64,000 nucleotides of DNA from Emydura subglobosa (taxonomy: Eukaryota; Chordata; Testudines; Chelidae). The stretch lies in NCBI GenBank assembly GCA_007922225.1, contig ML679959.1:21027230-21091229 (forward strand). The letters are read 5' to 3'. The position numbers and the translations under genes were made by a program. A model generated the notes under the pieces. It saw only the letters and a list, made by a program, of their open reading frames with translations. It was not told the origin of the DNA and did no database searches. How positions within the stretch are numbered: the stretch's first letter is position 1; the number at the start of each line of letters is the position of its first letter. Shown here piece by piece: positions 34,345-46,718 of the stretch.

Positions 34345-34480
34345 CCAAAAGGGACTATTATGATCATATAGTTTGACCTCCTCCATAAAACAGGCAATAG
34401 AATTCTTGCATCAAGTCCGTATCTCGTGGTTGAGTGAGAGCACATTATTTAGACAGAGACCTCCAGTCTTGATTAAACTT
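34345..34480 (-). mobile_element. CR1-like LINE 3' fragment
   Basis: It contains CTATTATGATCATATAGTTT, then GACCTCCTCCATAAAACAGG, then AGACCTCCAGTCTTGATTAA. This is the arrangement of CR1 3' regions common in sauropsids, read here in the opposite orientation. It is truncated and diverged. Confidence 0.6.
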
Positions 34481-35047
34481 CTCGGCTGTTGTTTGTTAGG
34501 GATACGTTGGCATAAGGGAGGGCAAGTAACAGAATTAATCTCAGGAGAGACATTTGATTATAGGAAAACTTCATGTACTGGGAACTTAATTCACCTCCAC
34601 TTGTGCAGTGGTGTGTGTGTATGAAATTTCCACCCTGGCTGGGGTGGAGTCACCTCTTGTGGGGTAAAACAGCCCATGAACTCCACTATTGCCCCTGCTA
34701 ACGGACAGACCTTCACCTGGTTTAAACTTCAGATAGCCTCATGCACATTCCCCACTTCTTCCTCTCCACATTCTCTCTGCGCCTCCACCATTTTCTTGCC
34801 TCATATTCTCCATGCCCGCTGCCTCCAAATCTTACTTTCCACTCCCACCGTATTCTTCCTCTCCGTGTGTGCCAGACAGACAACAAGCTTTGACAATCCC
34901 CTAGCTGCCCACATGCAGCACAAATGGTTGCTTGTACTCACCCATGTTTTTGAAAAGATTGGGCAGAGTGTGTATGTACTGCCCCTTTTCTGCCTCATGT
35001 CCCACTGCCGCAGCCTTTGGGCACAGATTGGGAAAAGACATTTTAAT
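34481..35047. other. Unassigned spacer
   Basis: A pyrimidine-rich stretch at 34720-34870; nothing recognised. Confidence 0.4.
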
Positions 35048-35049
35048 TA

Positions 35050-35510
35050 GAGCTGGTTGGAAATTTTCTGGCAAAAAACTTTTTAGTCAGAAAAATGCTG
35101 ATTTGTTACACATGAAATATTTTGTAGAAATGTGTTTATTTTGACACACGTTCATTTTGAAAGAAATTGAAAATAAAAAGCGTTTCGATAAGGTTAGGGC
35201 ATTCTGCTTCGACCTTTTCAGAATGGCGCCATTTGATTTTTCCAATTTGAAACGCCTTCGCCTTTCAATTTTTAAACCTTTTTATTATACGATATACAAT
35301 TACAAAGTCAAAATCAGGAAAAAAATCAATTTTATTGAAACAATGTTTTGATTGACCAAATATGATTTTTTTTTTCAAAATTTCATTTCATGGGAAATTT
35401 CTACATTTTTGGTTTTGTTTTATTGTTTCAGAATAGGAAAAAAAAAAAAAAACCAACCCTGAAATTGCAGAATGCCCCATGAAACAAAAAATCTGCTTCC
35501 TAACCAATTC
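35050..35510. mobile_element. AT-rich TA-flanked MITE (mariner-like), subfamily B
   Basis: The left end reads GAGCTGGTTGGAAA and the right end on the minus strand GAATTGGTTAGGAA. TA lies directly outside both ends (35048-35049, 35511-35512), as for Tc1/mariner target duplications. The interior is rich in AAATTTT and TTGAAAC words. Non-coding. Confidence 0.65.
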
Positions 35511-35512
35511 TA

Positions 35513-36834
35513 ATGTTAATATCACTTTGGAAAAAAACAGTCACTAGTTCCCCCATCCATAGTCTTGGGTATGCACCCAGAGGAGCAGGTCACAGAAGCC
35601 TCATGATAGGTTGGCTGAAGAATCTTGAGTGACCCAGCTGTGGGGAAGTGCTTTAAACCTAGCTCCCAGTGGATTAGTGTCCACATTTCAAAAACCACCA
35701 TCTAATAGGCAGCTTTAGTAGAGAGGCCAAGAACTGACTGGCATGAACACTGACCTATCTTCTAGCTCCTACAGGGGTGGTCCCACTACATGTGGACATA
35801 AATATAGGATGTGCCCTCCGTGTTCTGTGGCTACCAGGAATGCTAGTCTCTAGTGCTGTCAAAACAGTCTCTTTTATAAGCACTGAATTCACACACATGA
35901 ATAGAATTAATAAATTGCTGGAGTGAATGACGCCTCTGAAGTTTCTGTAATGATGCCTCTTCTTCTGGGAAAGGTTATAATATAATCATCTAATTCATAA
36001 AGTAATCTTACTAATAGATTTTTTTTTTAAAATGGAGCACACTGCACAAAAATGACAGATATACAAACAGATAACATTAAAATATAAAATTGGTAGGGGA
36101 ATTCATTAAATGTCTGTTAAAAGCATTGGATTCAGCATTGTAGATCTATCGTCACAAGTAAACCTAAATGACAAATGATAATTATCTGAATGGCAAGTAC
36201 CATGATAACTCTGCAAACACATGACATGTCTCTGTTTTTAGAAACCCTTGAGATCTAGGTCAGAACTTGTGCTTTTTTTTGTTTTGTTTTTTTTTTGTTT
36301 TAGTGTTCACCATCAATATTTTTTCCCTGCGAGATCTCAAGAAGAAAACTAATGCAGTATAATCCGAACATTGCAACATGTGTTTATAGGATGTAGCATG
36401 GAAGGACGTCAGTCACATTAGCTAATAAACTCTTCCTTTAATAAATCCATCCTTCATTATCTTTCCTCCCGCAATTATATCTATTATTTATTTAAAATTA
36501 AAGCTGGTTTGTGAAAGATTTCCTCCTTATAACAGATTCAGCTAATGGCCTGTTTTCTTGTAATTTACACTAATAATGATTACCATAATGTTTTAATATA
36601 TTTCAAAGGCTTCAACAACTTTATGGGGTAAGACTGCTATTATTTACTCAAGTGACTGGTTTTATGGAAGAACCTCAGCTTTCTAGATAGTTAGATCAAA
36701 TGCTGAAAGAAGGGGAAATAAAATATAACATCAATTCTCACAGCTCAAATTGCCAGCAAAAAAATGAAAAGGGCAAAAAAGGACCAAAGATATATAAAAC
36801 ATTAACAATACAAGCCACTCTCTTTGGACAATAG
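35513..36834. other. Unassigned region including an AT-rich candidate conserved block
   Basis: 36100-36570 is AT-rich, carries no match to other repeats in the window, and contains TTTAATAAA, CTAATAAAC and ATTTATTTAA words. A dispersed-repeat fragment lies near 36575-36680. Gene content: none seen. Confidence 0.35.
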
Positions 36835-36990
36835 TATCATTTTCCAAAAGAAGTGGTGGAAGCCCATTGCTTGGATCATTTATTATTGGAATGGATAAAA
36901 TCCTAGAGAATCTGCTGTATGGAATGATTCTGGGTTGGTTCCTAAGGCATTGAATAGATGATCCTTCAGTTACCTTTTCCATCTCTAATA
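36835..36990 (+). mobile_element. CR1-like LINE 3' fragment
   Basis: It contains AAGTGGTGGAAGCCCATTGC, a GGTTGGTTCC block, GATGATCC and CTTTTCCATCTCTAATATTA in the order found at the 3' end of sauropsid CR1 elements. It is truncated at the 5' side, as is usual for CR1. Confidence 0.65.
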
Positions 36991-38261
36991 TTAAGAGGCC
37001 ATGGTATGTTTAACTTCTTCACTGCTGAATACAAATTCAACCCCTACATGTTCAGTAATTGCATATGGCAACATTTTCTAGGGCCCAGAACTGCCAGATG
37101 CTCCGGGCTCAATCATAAGCCCCATGCAACATAACATGAATGGAGCCTGCATGGGTTGTTACTCCCCTTCCCACAGAGATGAATGGAAAGTTGGGGATGG
37201 AGGGTGAGGCAGGAAGTAGGTGGACTTCACTGGCATCCCTCCAAAGCACCATCTAATGCACTGGAGTTGGCACAGATGGGATAGGAAGAATCTGAGCCAG
37301 CAAAAGGATTGGCATAGGTTACTTTCCCCCAGAGGAAGGGGGAAGCAGAGCTGAGAGTCACAGTCTAGTTCCTGACCTTCTCCTGGAAAGATTTAATTGA
37401 AAAACTGAAACATTACAAAAGGAAAAAAAATTGTTTTAATTTTTTGTTTTGAAAAAAAGCCAATTTTTTCTTCAGAAAAAAATTCAACTTGTTTTCCTGT
37501 TTGATGTGTCTATGGGAGTAAGATAGTGCAACAGAATCTGAACTGCTGAATACTGGTGCCATTCAAACTGATTAAAATCAGGGTAAATTGAAGTCAACAG
37601 GCGCTTTGGCTGAGTATATGCAATATAATTTTGTACTTGTGGCTGAGTAATGTGGATTCGGCACACACAAATATCAGTCCATAACGTGGGGTGGATACAG
37701 TATTAGAGTCTACCGACAAAAACACACTGCAAAATGGAGTGACAATGTTGTGAATATCAGCTACTGTGCATGCACAATTAATAATCCTTGCTTCATTTGC
37801 TATTAAATACAACAAGGCTTTGTTCATATTATTAGTGAATGACCTGCAAGATCTTGGAGGAAACAAAGCTGGATTTGAGTTCCATGAACAGCTGGAGAAA
37901 GGGCTTTTATGAGTGAAATATTGTTAATACCAGTGCCACCTTCTGTACCAAACCCACAAAAATCTGAGTGTACATACAGATTTATAGGCCCAATCCAAAG
38001 ACCATTGAAATTCAGGGCTTCAATGCCAGGAAGTATATTTTAAAAACAGAACCTGGTTTTAAACATTCAGCTCTAAAGATGGAGACCTTCAAAAATTTGA
38101 TTTTCTCATGTGAGAGAGTTTACAACATGTGTAGCCAGATGCCACTATATTGTGAAATGCTGTACTTGGGCTGACAAATGTATGCTTTTGATCCTGTTGA
38201 CATGTATGTACATACTTAACTTTACATATTGCAATTCCATTTACGTCACTTGAGGTACCCA
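36991..38261. other. Unassigned region
   Basis: 37385-37500 resembles the AT-rich mariner-like MITE family (AAAAAATTGTTTTAATTTTT) but its ends are not visible. Otherwise nothing recognised. Confidence 0.35.
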
Positions 38262-38512
38262 CAGGGATAAAAATCCTGCGGCTGGCCTGGGTCAGCTGAA
38301 TTGGGCTCCGGGGCTGAAAAACTGCTGTGCGGATATTCAGGCTTGGGCTGAAGCTCAAATTCTGGGACCCTGTGACGATGGAGGGTCATAGAGCTCAGGC
38401 TCCAGGCTGAGCCCAAGCGTCTACATAATAATTCTTAGCCCTGCAAACCTGAGTTAGCGGACCCAGGCCAGCCAGAGCCATGCTGCAGGTCTTTTATTCC
38501 TGTGTAGATAGA
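38262..38512. mobile_element. Foldback MITE, GGCTGGCC family, copy 1
   Basis: The left arm contains GCGGCTGGCCTGGGTCAGCT, GGGCTCCGGGGCTG and AGGCTTGGGCTGAAGCTCAA. The right arm contains the complement in reverse order (GAGCCCAAGC, GCCCTGCA, GACCCAGGCCAGCC). The whole element can fold into one long hairpin. It shares these blocks with 46509-46718. Confidence 0.65.
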
Positions 38513-40159
38513 TTCACAATGTGTACAGTTAAACGTAAGTGTTGGGAGGAGCAGGGCCTAAGGTTTTAACCAGATGCTACCTAAATTCAGTGGGTCCTGG
38601 CTTACACACTTTAAAACTCCTCTGAAGTCAAAGTTCCAAAGAAAACAGATTCAGCCAAGGTTGAATCACAGAAACTAGAGATGAGTAAATTATCTGATGA
38701 ATTTAACCCCTTTTTCTACTTCCAGGATATCTGTATGTCAACCATGATTGCCTCACATTTATTTGGTATTTGAAATACAACTTTTTATTGCCTTTTAAAA
38801 TACCCCAAACCTCTGAAGTACTGTCATCAATTCACAGCCAGTATTTGCTATTTCAGTTAGCTGTGTTTGGACAGAAGTCACATAGTATTCTGTCTCCTTC
38901 CTGCTGAGATATGTTGCTGGTAGAAACTTTTGAATTTCAAAATATTGATGATGTTTCAAAATTTGAAACGTGTTGGGGGAAAAACTGGAATTTTTTTTTT
39001 TTTTTTGGGGGGGTAAAATTTCACCCCATTTTTTTAACCAACTGCAGAGCTGATTAAAAGTGTTCACATTTTAAAATGTCAACATTTGGGATAAAATTCT
39101 CTGCTAAGTAAAATTTGCTTTCCCTGAATATTTGTGTCACTGCAACTCAGTTGCACAAACTTTTGTGTAAAACAAATAGAAGGCATGCAAACATGGTTGA
39201 AACAAATTCATTTAAAAATTGAGCCGATTCTCACAAAACAAATGTTCTGTGTTGTAATGGAAGTACTGGTAGATTCTCAGCTGTGGCAAACCTTTTTAGG
39301 AGGTGTTACAGAGGGACTGGAGGCAGCCATGATAACATTTTATTTCCTTTTACATGATGTTTTTCTTTAGACACTTCCAAACATTGTTTTCTCTTTTATT
39401 TTTGTTTTTTGTTTACAGAAGTACTAACTCAAACATGGGATGACAATGATTTCAGATTGGCACGTAACCCTGTGGTTTTTGTTTTAGAAATAATAAGATT
39501 TGTGCCTTTGTGACACAGTTTTTATTCTTATTAACCACACATTTTACAATTTTCATTGTTTTTTAACAACAAGTTTAACATCTTACTTTGAAATTAATCA
39601 CTGTAGAAAAGTCTAGAGTAGCTATGACAATAAAAGAAAATGATGATAATGAGCGGTGAAAAATCTTCTAACATGATGTTCAGGTTAAGATTGGCATATA
39701 CCTGTTTGGAAAAGGTGCCATTTTCCTATTTCTTCGGCACACTAAATATCAAATAATTGTATATATGATAAAAACATGCTTTTAACTCAAATTAAATCTC
39801 CTATCCTGAAAACACTTAGGCATGTAAGTTTCATGCACTTGAATAGTTCCATTGAACTCAGCACAACTATTCATGTGCCTAATTGCATTCCTGTGCGTCA
39901 AACTTTGCAAGGTTGAGTCTCAAGGTCCCAGTTCTGCATATCTTGACTCACATAAGTAACCCCTACCCATGTGAATACTTCTGTTGATTTTGACAGGATT
40001 AGCTATTGGAGTATGGCTTTGTTAGAAAGGACCATGTTTAAATCATCTACTCACACAATCATTCAAATTTGAGATGAAAACAGACTTACTAGGCGTTTTT
40101 ACCCATGACTCTGCAAATGCAGGATTTTTCCCTATAGTATATTCTGAAGCTTGCTGGCC
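38513..40159. other. Unassigned AT-rich region
   Basis: 38920-39060 has TTTCAAAATTTGAAAC words and a T16G7 run (38991-39013), perhaps a broken mariner-like MITE. No gene recognised. Confidence 0.35.
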
Positions 40160-40500
40160 AGATCCAGTCATAAATGACTCAAGCAATAGGGCTTCCACCA
40201 CTTATCTAGAGAGACTATTTCAAAATCCAATAAATTTCACAGTTAGGAATTTTTTCCTGGTACTGTGCCTAAATTGTTCCTTGCTCAATTACAGCTAGTT
40301 ATACCTCTTTGACCACTCTAAACACAGTTTCCCTCCTTGGTGTTTACCCCCCTTCAAATAGTTACCCATGGTCCTCATATCCCTCCCCAATCTAAGTTAT
40401 CATTGGACCAAGCACAAACTTTCCTCATAATAAGCCAATTCTTCTTGTCATTTAACAATTTTTCTTCCTCTTCTCTGACTTCTCTCCAGTGAGTCAGCAC
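40160..40500 (-). mobile_element. CR1-like LINE 3' fragment
   Basis: It contains GCTTCCACCACTTATCTAGA, CACAGTTAGGAATTTTTTCC, AATTGTTCCTTGCTCAATTA and CCATGGTCCTCATATCCCTC. This order matches the antisense of the CR1 3' region. It is strongly diverged, so one of the older insertions. Confidence 0.6.
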
Positions 40501-41609
40501 TACTTTTCCGGTAGAGAGCTGCCCAGAGTTGTGTGTATATGGCTCACATTTTGAAAGCTGCATATGGGATTTGGATGCCTACTTTCTCATTAATTTTAAT
40601 TTAGGTGTTAAAATCTCTTAGGCAGCTTTGAAAATCTCAGCATGTGGGATTTAGGGAATTGAAACCCTAGAGAACAAATGAAATGCCATATAAGGAAAAA
40701 GCATAACTCAGGATTCTTCATACCCGTGTGTGCATGTGAAGAATAGCTATTAATGGGGTACAGGCAATATGAATCCCCTTTAACTACAGGAGAGTGCAAG
40801 GACCTGAGTGTTAATGCTGGAGACAGAGTGGCTCAATATATTGTAGTTAATTTCTGTAACTGGGTTACTCTGAAAGCTACTGTGGAAGCTTACTGCCAAT
40901 TTGACCTCTTGCTGTCAATAGATGGCACCACAAAGTAATTGTGCTCTTGGGTTAATGAAAATATAATTTATTAAACAATCTTCACTCCTACTCCAGTCTC
41001 TTTATGCTGAGAAAAAGGGCCAGAGTGGCATACAGGTGCCATAAAAGCCTCAGTTCTGGCTGTGGGAGAATTCCCTTGGTATAGGCACTGAGGATGACAG
41101 CCATAAAGGCCTCCCACGCCCTGATGGAGAGGGTGTGCCAAGGGGCAGGGCTAGGGGTGGGGAGATGCAAAAATGGACTGTGATGAATCCACATTTGGTT
41201 TCAGGGAACGAAGAACTGATTCTTTCTTGAGGCAGGGAGACTGGAATTGTTGGGACTGCATATTTATCTATCAGGGGAGTTTATGGTCTGGACAGAAGAA
41301 CTGGCCCGTTTTCATGTAAAATTTATTTAATTTAATTCTGAATCTTTAACTGGTTGTTTTAACAGTCCACTCTTCCCTTATTAAAAAGCATATTTCAGGT
41401 GCATATTTGCTTCAATTAACAAACGATCTGAGAACACTATTATAAAATCTTAAACCAAAAAGATATAGATCACACAGATCGGTAATGCAGATTACATTTT
41501 TTTTTCATATAAACATATGTAGGGCCAAAGTCAACTCTGGTATAACATCTGACTTCAGCAGACTTACACAAGAGATGGAGTTGACCTGTAAGAGAAAATG
41601 ACCAGAGGA
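40501..41609. other. Unassigned region
   Basis: 40590-40650 shows a fragment of the TTTCAAAAGTGCCTAAG-type foldback repeat, and 41520-41590 a hairpin-family piece. No gene recognised. Confidence 0.35.
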
Positions 41610-41894
41610 TGACAATTTTGTTTTGTAACAACTTTTGTGGTTTCAACATTTGTTTTCATTCCATTCCAAACAAAACCTTTTGAACATTTTTCCAAAACAG
41701 AATTGCGTTAAGACATCCTTTTTTCAAATTGAAAAGGTCAGGTTTTTTTATTTGGGTCTTTTTCTGGTTCTTGGACCTCACAAACCTTCCTGTTGAAAAA
41801 TTCGTCAATCAATATGTGTCCGCGTAACGTTTTGGCTTCAACAAAACAGCATATTTTGAGAAATACATTCCATCAAAAATGTTCTGACCAGCTC
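41610..41894. mobile_element. AT-rich TA-flanked MITE, right end
   Basis: It ends TGACCAGCTC followed by TA (41895-41896), the complement of the GAGCTGGT terminus at 35050. The interior has CATTTTTCCAAAACAG and similar words. The left end could not be located. Confidence 0.5.
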
Positions 41895-41919
41895 TAGCTG
41901 TAATGGGCCTCTGAGTCTG

Positions 41920-41980
41920 TTTGAGTCTGTCTTACAAGGTTTTGTCTTTGAGTCTCCTTTGAGTCTGTCTTACAAGGTTT
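41920..41980. repeat. Tandem duplication, 38-bp period
   Basis: A 23-bp block beginning TTTGAGTCTGTCTTACAAGG is present without mismatch at 41920-41942 and 41958-41980. Confidence 0.9.
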
Positions 41981-43154
41981 GAGTCATGTAGACACCCTAG
42001 GACAACAGGTCTGAATCCCAATAGATTAAGCCAGGCCCTCCTCCTTCCAAAGTAAATAAAGTTCTCTGCTGCTTAGGACATGTGATGTGTCTTTCATTCA
42101 AGAACTTAAAAACTGCTGTCCTTTATGCTCTGCAGGGAGAACAATGTTACCAAGACATATTTGGTAAGAGTGAGGATTTGCCTCAGCATCCTTGGCTAAC
42201 ATTTCTTCTCCCGTCTCACGGTAGTGTTTGCCAACAGTCTGCATGGCTGCTCTCTCCACCACAGAGAGGGTACATTTCAGTGACACTGTAGTTCAGAACA
42301 TCCTTTGGAATCCTTTGGCTGACTGACACTATGTATAGCTGAATACTTTAGTCCCCAGGAAGATATCTGTAGAGATGAAGAGAGATTCTTTTACACTAAT
42401 AGAAGAACTTGAACTCCCAGGTACTGGTAGTTCTTGACCTCAGAGCAGTTTGAGGAATAATATATTCCTGCTGCTACATTTGAGGGAAGCAGCTTGTTGG
42501 ACTTAGTGTAGAAAAGGGAATTGTTGAAGAATTACAGATTGAAGAGCTGATATCTGCATTAACAATCTATGCTGATTCAGTGATCTGCAGGAGAGAATGC
42601 CTACGCAGCCTGGGCCTCCACACAAATAACAAAAGTTCGCTAACTCAACAAGTTCAGATAAGATTTGGAAAAACCTTTGGTCCTTTGGGTGCTTATCTGA
42701 ACCAAGCTACTAAGCCATTGGAGGCCTGCCAGTGAATATGGAATATGCAGCTGCATATTGAAATCAGAGCAGGACATTTATGGGGATGCCTCTGCCTTTC
42801 ACACCCCGATGTCAGGAATTTCAGCCCCTGTCTTACTGCCAGGTCTCCTGAACTCTAGAGAACTTCCATTCTGGCATGTAATAGCGTGAAGCATTGCCAC
42901 TAAAAGATAAGGTTCTTCAAATGGACTTCAACTTTTGCCTGCCATGCCCTTGTTTGTGCCTTATTATTGCTGATGATTAGTAAGGAACTCTAGAATGGTG
43001 ATGATCTTATCTAGGTGATCTCCCATATCTTGTGAACTGCTATAACTAAGCAAAATGCACTGGGAGATGCAGTTAGAGATGGAATTTCCTGGCTTTGGGG
43101 TTTGAAGCCAGGCTCTTAAGTTAATATTAACTTATGGAGGGGGTATATATGTTT
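41981..43154. other. Unassigned region
   Basis: No gene or clear element. Open frames are short and domainless. Confidence 0.4.
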
Positions 43155-43374
43155 GGTCTGGTTCACACTTCACACGTGCGATTCGGCAGCAGTCAATGGG
43201 AGCAAACTGATGTCGACAGGAACGTTCCCGTCGGCTCAGCACTACGCTACTTGAGGGGGTGGACTTACTCAGTCAACTTCCTGATCGATTGAGCGGGTCT
43301 TACTGACCACTCAATCAATCCAGAAAGATCAATCTGGCGGTGGTGATTTTGCCGCCGTCATTCTGAACATAGCC
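43155..43374. mobile_element. Harbinger-like MITE (copy 2) with TTT flanking repeats
   Basis: The left end reads GGTCTGGTTCACACT; the right end on the minus strand reads GGCTATGTTCAGAAT. TTT lies directly outside both ends (43152-43154 and 43375-43377). The interior matches 1973-2266 in the same order: CAGCAGTC, a GTTCCCGT block, GCGGGTCTTACTGACCACTC, a CTGGCGGTGG block and GCCGCCGTCA. It is shorter than copy 1 because of internal deletions. Confidence 0.7.
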
Positions 43375-43377
43375 TTT

Positions 43378-45243
43378 GTGAGTGAGATATAATACTGTTG
43401 AAATCTAGTATGTGCCCCCAGGAATCAACTTCTATTCTGGATGCTTTAGTAAACTCCTTGTGAAGTAGTGGGAAGGTCAGGAACTTTACAATAAAGAATA
43501 GAAACAGTTATCCTCTGCCAGGATCACCATGATCACATGCTTAACCTCTTTGGCATGCAAAGGAAATTCAAGGACTGCCTTTCCCATGCGAGAACACTTG
43601 TGTTCATTAATAGAGCCCAAAGTACACAGGAAGCAGTGAAGTAGTAGTGCAATTAGGTTAAACTACTACTTCCAAATTTTCAGACATCAACGACTGCAAC
43701 AGGCACGGTTGGAGTCTGCCTCAGAACTCTAACCACACCTTCCTTTGAAGCTACATTCATTTAATAGTCTGCAAAAAAACAAAATGTAAGCAGTAAGCTG
43801 ACATGAAAAGTAGCGTCCTCTTCCCCCATCCCACTGCATACTGCAAGTCTACCCCAGTTTAAGACAATGGCAAAACTACAAATAACTTGAGAGGGAGCAG
43901 GTGCAGGCCCTGTATGAAGGCTATCTTCTTAAACTGACTGCATGCTGTAGAAATGTATATAATAATAATAATTAATAGGCCTAATCCTGAAGTCTTCTCT
44001 CAGGTCTACATCTTGAAGGTGAACTTTTCAAAAATGCTTTGGAAAATCCTACCCAAAGGTCTACTCTCAAGAAAAAACCCCTATCCCACTGATTCAAGAA
44101 ATACCATTGACTGACAACCTATGGAAATGTGCCAAAACAAAAGAAACATTTGGCAGATAGAAACTATTACAGCTGTGACTTTTTGAAGTCAGCTAAAGGA
44201 TTGAGAAACCCCATTCAGTTTGGTGACACTGGCCCAAGCTACTGCCCAGCTGCATCTGTGGATGTCTCCCTTCAAAAGGGCCTTATCCAATGTTCACTGG
44301 AGTCAATGATAGTCACTGGAATGTCATTATGTCCAGCACACTTTGCAGGATACGGCATGTCTTTATTTTTGGCCCTTTGGGAAAGGGATTTTTGAATTTT
44401 TTTCAAAGTTTTTATTTTCAAAGAAAAACAAAATACAGCAATGGAAGCAAGTAGCAGAGAATTCCCTCTTAGCTATAAACGTGGGTACAGCCATGAACTT
44501 ATTGTATCTCTTTGTTACAGTACAAAACAAATGCACAAATGTAAATAAATGCAGCTGAAAGGAACTGACATCATCACGCTGTATTTAGAGTTGGATTTTC
44601 AAAATAGCCTAAGTGACTTAGGGACTTGTGCTCCTGCATCACTTAGGTTTAACTGAACATTCCATCCTTACTTATTGGGATCCATCTCTCTTCCATTGAA
44701 GTAAAAGGCAAAAATCCCATTAACTTCAGAGGGAACTGGGCCAAGCCCAATAGGAATGTCCTAGAACCATTAGATTTAATAACACCAGCACCCCTCTATA
44801 AATCATTTTAAAAAGCAAGCTACTGGTGACTAAAGGAAAGGACTCGTCTATTTCCCTCTTTTTTGTTCCAAAATGAGGACTTTGTCAGCATTAAACAAAT
44901 GATAGGACAGCTTCTGATACCCTTATTCCCACCGAGTGGCATTGTACTCCACACATAGTCCCTCTGAAATCAATGGAACTACTTGTAGTGTAAGGTATTA
45001 TTCAGCATGAGTAAAGGAATCAGAATCTGGCTCCGAAAAACTACCACATGGGCCATTACAGCAGTGTTCCTGCTGCATTTTGATCCATTAAAAGCGAATA
45101 ATGTAGTGCTGTTAGCAAGGAGTGCTGGATTCTTAGTAGATTGAATGCTGTTCTTAGCACATGCCAGACTTAAACAGCCTTTCTTTGAATAGCTTTAATA
45201 CAAGCTACATTTCAAACAGAAAACAGCCTCACTAGAGAGGATA

Positions 45244-45250
<7 letters not shown>
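43378..45250. other. Unassigned region
   Basis: It has a TAA run (about 43961-43974) and hairpin-family or foldback fragments near 44590-44670, 44690-44770 and 44930-45030. No gene recognised. Confidence 0.4.

Positions 45251-45278
<28 letters not shown>
45251..45278. repeat. (GT)14 microsatellite
   Basis: Uninterrupted GT run. Confidence 0.97.
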
Positions 45279-45860
45279 ATCCTACTGAGTTTGTCATGCC
45301 AAATCTTCTTCTCAGCTGCCAGACTTGTCAGGGCATCACGAAGGGCAGGCATTCCTGGGCACTTTCCCCAAACACAGCACTCCCTGTGCATCTGCCAAAC
45401 TGGAAAAACAAATTGAAGCGGCTGCTGCTTCAGACAACCCAACATGTCACCCGCTGGGTTCCTTGCCCTGTTTCAAACCATTACTGGAAAGGACTTAGGA
45501 TGACTTACTGGAGATGGGAGAGACTCTTTGTCATAGCCTGACACTGTCAAGTGTCAGTTCCTGGTGAGAAGGGTGACGGTGCACAACCTCCCCATTCTTG
45601 TCAAGGTCTCACAACAAATTGGACCAGCACAACGGGTCAAAAAATTGCTGGGGAATTTAAGACACAAGTACAGCACAGAGCAGTTAAGGATGAAAAGGAT
45701 GCTATTGGAAGTGAGATTCCCAAACTGAACTTGTCTTTTTAAAAAAAAATCCTGTTTGTGAATTGCTTGAAAGGCTTTAAAACATTTGATTTGAAAAAAC
45801 AAAACAAGTAATTATAGATTTTTCTAAAAAAACCTTGACAAAAATCAGTGCCTGCAGCTC
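45279..45860. other. Unassigned spacer
   Basis: Nothing recognised. Confidence 0.4.
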
Positions 45861-46080
45861 AGCACTCATAAGCAACTCTACAACAACACATCTGCTCATA
45901 CAACAGAGCACTCCGGAACAGCTCTACAATAACAAAATATACACGTACGACCTGGCCCCTGTCAGGAGCAATCCTACCATAATAAACTCTGTGTGAAGCC
46001 AGAATTTATGAGCAACCCTACCATAACAAATAGGCATGATCAACTCAACACTCAAGAACAACATACCAATGTGTTTACAT
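45861..46080. repeat. Degenerate minisatellite, ~44-50 bp period
   Basis: A core of the form AGCAAYCCTACCATAACAAA recurs at about 45871, 45917, 45967, 46011 and 46054, with AGCACTC-like words before several copies. Units differ by substitutions and small indels. Pure non-coding sequence. Confidence 0.65.
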
Positions 46081-46508
46081 GAAGGATATGTCTGCCGTAT
46101 CTAACCCTCTGAGGGACACTCTGTGTGACCTTCAAGCTACACTACCTGTTGGAATTGTGGGTAAGTTGACCAGAAATTTCACATTCATTTAGCCTGATGG
46201 CATTTGGTCCATTTATTTTAATTGCAGATAAATACAAAACAGACAGAATGGACTGCTGTTATGGTTGGTGTATCCAAAACAGTTTATGCTCCGTTTGGGC
46301 TTGTCTAAAACAACTCAAATAAAAATCATTCCCTAAATGATAAAACTTAAAATAATAACCAAGCCCTTAAAGGATAAAGCTAAATTGTTTATGCTGCCTG
46401 TGTGATTCTCCAGTTTCATCTCCCTGGGAATGAAGCTGGATCTTAATAAAGAAGCAATGTTTGCTGTCTAATGTACTGGAATGGTCAGCCAATTCAGAAT
46501 CAGCCTCT
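46081..46508. other. Unassigned spacer
   Basis: Nothing recognised. Confidence 0.4.
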
Positions 46509-46718
46509 CAGGATATGTCTACACTGCAATAAAACACCGATGGCTGGCCTGTATCAGCTGACTCGAGCTGTGGGGCTATAAACTGTAAGGTAGACATTTG
46601 CTTGGGCTGAAGCCTGGGCTTGCGGACTCTACAAGCCCAAATGTCTACACTGCAGTTGTATAGCTCCACAGCCCACACCCCGTGAACCCGAGTCAGCTGA
46701 CATGGGACATATCGTCAG
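46509..46718. mobile_element. Foldback MITE, GGCTGGCC family, copy 2
   Basis: It starts CAGGATATGTCTACACTGCA, then GGCTGGCCTGTATCAGCTGA and CTCGAGCTGTGGGGCTATAA. The second half carries the inverted series TGTCTACACTGCAG, TATAGCTCCACAGCCCA and CGAGTCAGCTGAC. The distal right terminus is shortened by a deletion. Related to 38262-38512. Confidence 0.7.

Noticed and set aside
37790..37880. Possible reverse transcriptase motif (L-F-I-L-L-V-N-D-L-Q-D-L-G-G) on the plus strand
   Set aside because: Only about 15 codons fit and neighbouring motifs are missing; likely chance or too decayed to call.
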